A stretch of DNA of 64,000 nucleotides, from the NCBI RefSeq assembly GCF_008831285.2, contig NC_045138.2, positions 14,210,571 to 14,274,570 of the forward strand. Direction: 5' to 3'. Both the position numbers and the translations under genes were made by a program. The first letter of the stretch is position 1, and every line of letters starts with the position of its first letter. The notes beneath the pieces were generated by a model. The model was not told where the DNA came from. It ran no database searches and saw only the letters and a program-made list of their open reading frames with translations. This document shows positions 61,683 to 64,000 of this stretch, one piece after another. Source of the DNA: Nymphaea colorata. Lineage: Eukaryota; Streptophyta; Magnoliopsida; Nymphaeales; Nymphaeaceae.

Positions 61683-63847
61683 ATGGGGAGCAACAGAATT
61701 GCACAGCCTGGTTTATCAGAACCAGAGCCTTCTCATCAGCATCTGGTCTACGGCGGGACTCTTCATGGAATCCATCCTTCACAGCCCAGCTTCATGTACT
61801 GGTTGCTCGATTACCCAAGTCTTCTTTTTTTTTTTCCTTTCTTCATCTGAAAAGATCATTTCTTCCTTTGTTGTTTTCCTCACTTCCTGCAATTTCCAAC
61901 TGCTTCTATTACTCCTCCTAGAGGAATTTCCTTGTTTAAGAAAACTAAAAATTTTGTTCCTTTTTTCACTTGGGTTGTCTTATACCGTGTTTTTTCTAAG
62001 CTTTCTTCTTTCATGCTAACATGGTGGTTGTGGCAGAGATGAACATGGAGCCGCTTATGGATTTGGGGAGCTGGAGGAGGCCTTCATGCCAAAGATTCAT
62101 CATGGAGTAGGCATAGGAGACGATGGAGACAGAAAGCGTGGGTGTCCAATCCTTCACCTCCCTTTCTCTTTTTTTCATACTCTGATGACGTTTTCCTGTA
62201 ACTGCCTGCTCCGAGAGAGATAAGAGAGAGAGACCTGTAACAAGATTTGAGAAATGGTACACGAGGCAGCATACCTATTTGGTCGTGGTAATCATTCCGA
62301 GTCAGAGAGTTTGAATAGCATGACACAGCAAAAACGGAAAGAATACCAGCCCTGCTCCCTCCCCCATCTCCCTTTCCCTCACCTCTCCTGTGAAAACCAT
62401 CACAAATTAATGGAGACAGCTAGTAATTTCGCTTTTGTTTTTATTCCCGGGTTTCCTTCCTCTCTTATTATTGTTTGATCAAAGAATTTGGACCGCCTTT
62501 TTTCTGCAGCATTCTTAGGCGGTAGACCTCCAACTCTGGACATCTTTCCTTCATGGCCAATGAGGTTTCAACCACCACCGGGGGTCAGTAATCCCTCTCT
62601 TTCTCCCTTTTTCTCTCATGAGATGTACACCATTTCGAAAGAAGGTGTGGATACTGTGACCAAAGGAGAGGTTGGAATATTTTTGGCAGACGAATTCCCG
62701 GTCAGCAGAGAGTACAGATTCGGGATCTGCTCAGAATACGGCCTCCTGCAGAGCAGCAGACGCTCATTTTGAATCAGAGTCTCCCATGAGTAGTAGAAAA
62801 GCGTCCGACCAATTACCGCCAGGGCACCAACCTAACCCAAGACCGGCGGAGATGGCCTTTGATCCTTCTTCCCGGACCCCAACAGCAGCTCCCGGCAACC
62901 AATTGAAGCCTCCGGACAAGGTTCCTGCTTCTTCCCTTTTCCCAATTTCTTCCTCTCTCTTCTTCTTCTTCTTCTTCTTTCTTTCTCCTTTGTTTTTAAT
63001 TCTGCTGATTCCTGTCAACTGCCAACAATTTCTTTAAACTTGCACTGCTCTGTTATCATTATCATGATTACCACTGTTCGAAAAAGATTGTTGGTGGCGG
63101 TATTATTCTCTATTAAGTAACCAGAAGACACCGCAACCCATCCGAGTTTTGAAAACTTCGACCTTTGAAGATAAAATATCAAGCCAAAAAGCGACGTCGT
63201 TTACCTTTATCACTATCATATGCATATATTATTTCTTCTCACTGGTTATTTTCATGACTCGGCTGATCTCAAGCGCAAAAAAAAAAAAAAAAAAAATTAT
63301 GGCATTTGCAAGCTTTTTAATTTTCTTCTTTTCAAAGGAAAAGCAAGGCGCATTTCAAGGGGTAACTGCTAGTTATGCATTTAAACATTTTCTTTAATGG
63401 AATAATAATAATGTTAATAATGGGAGTCTACATGTTATTTTTTTAATAGTATGGTGATGATGAATCATCACCATGAGAAGTACCATCATATATAAGAACC
63501 TTTATGACCCAAGTCCCAGAAACGTATATTACCAGTGAAACTTGAGTATGATGCTTCACCAATTTCTCCACTGCATCTGAGGCTTCTACATGATCTAGAG
63601 GATGGTAACATTCTCCAACAACCCCACCCCATCGATCATTGCTATTGTTATTGCTAATATCATCTAACCTCAAGAGCAGGAATAAGCCTTAAACTTTTCT
63701 TTGAACAGAAATATTTGTTTCATTAATTTATGCTTATGCTGTCTTCTTTGTTGAAGCCTAACTTGTTCATGGTACTTCATTTTTTTAAAGAAGAAGGCAG
63801 CTTCCTCGAGTTCGGAGAAGGATGGTTCGAAGATATCGGACGCCAAG
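61683..63847 (+). CDS. TGA-type bZIP transcription factor (TGA9/TGA10 clade), 5' part only
   Basis: TGA factors bind TGACG elements; this clade is known for anther development with ROXY glutaredoxins. Five exons are in the window: 61683-61795, 62037-62137, 62510-62583, 62690-62920, 63791-63847, with consistent phases (192 aa). Exon 1 starts MGSNRIAQPGLSEPEP; exon 2 has AAYGFGELEEAFMPK; exon 3 has RPPTLDIFPSWPMRFQ; exon 4 has AESTDSGSAQNTAS and FESESPMSSRKASD. These match the order of motifs before the bZIP in TGA9/TGA10. Exon 5 ends SKISDAK at a GTGAGG donor, exactly where these proteins continue into TLRRLAQNREAARKSRLRKK. The basic region, zipper and DOG1 domain must lie beyond position 64000. 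Donors of exons 1 (GTACTG) and 4 (GTTCCT) are weak, but frame and homology support them. The copy is cut by the window edge, not visibly broken. Confidence 0.85.
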
Positions 63848-64000
63848 GTGAGGAATTGCAGAATACGTGCACAATGGTTTTCTTTCTTTTTCTTCATTCA
63901 TTACTTTTATCCTCTCCTGTTGTTGTTTTCTTCCTGGACTTTTTCTTCTTCGTTTTTCTTTTTCTAAACAAAATTCGTTGAACTCTCTTATGAATTCCTG
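63848..64000 (+). other. Intron 5 of the TGA-type gene, running off the window
   Basis: T-rich intronic sequence following the exon 5 donor. No acceptor followed by a bZIP basic region is present before the edge. Confidence 0.7.

Overview
This 64 kb window is nuclear DNA from a flowering plant. The genes are split by GT-AG introns, several proteins belong to plant-only families, and the spaces between genes carry plant-type transposon debris (a LINE remnant, a tRNA-derived SINE, hAT-like elements) and microsatellites. Two long exons (GH17 at about 12.8-13.8 kb, F-box at 50.1-51.3 kb) are very GC-rich against an AT-rich background. That is common in monocots and some early-diverging angiosperms, but I cannot place the species. 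There is no bacterial operon logic and no CRISPR, rRNA or convincing tRNA.

Layout. 1-9.2 kb: no recognisable gene; a hAT-like element with an internal 74-bp tandem array, a 238-bp hairpin-bearing tandem array, a 52-bp tandem repeat and a GC-rich ACGT-box-rich stretch. 9.3-15.0 kb (+): a three-exon GH17 beta-1,3-glucanase predicted to be GPI-anchored. 15.0-22.3 kb: non-coding; a second hAT-like element and a recent 330-bp tandem duplication. 22.3-25.5 kb (-): a syntaxin-6-N-domain t-SNARE-like protein. 28.1-33.2 kb (-): a complete 13-exon SYP132-type plasma-membrane Qa-SNARE (307 aa). 33.2-42.0 kb: LINE remnant and SINE. 42.0-47.6 kb (-): a complete 7-exon plastid-division FtsZ2 (495 aa). 50.1-51.3 kb (+): a single-exon F-box/LRR protein of the Arabidopsis At1g67190 type (420 aa). 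51.3-61.7 kb: long gene-poor stretch with small tandem duplications. 61.7 kb to the right edge (+): the 5' part of a TGA9/TGA10-type bZIP transcription factor; its bZIP and DOG1 regions lie outside the window.

The genes do not form a pathway. The one functional pairing is two same-strand SNARE-family genes 2.6 kb apart, both in membrane fusion. I assembled exon models by hand from splice consensus and frame continuity. Family names rest on recalled family sequence features, not on searches. I found no convincing new biological system. The least explained signal is a set of coding-like blocks on the minus strand inside intron 3 of the syntaxin-like gene (about 22.5-23.0 kb).
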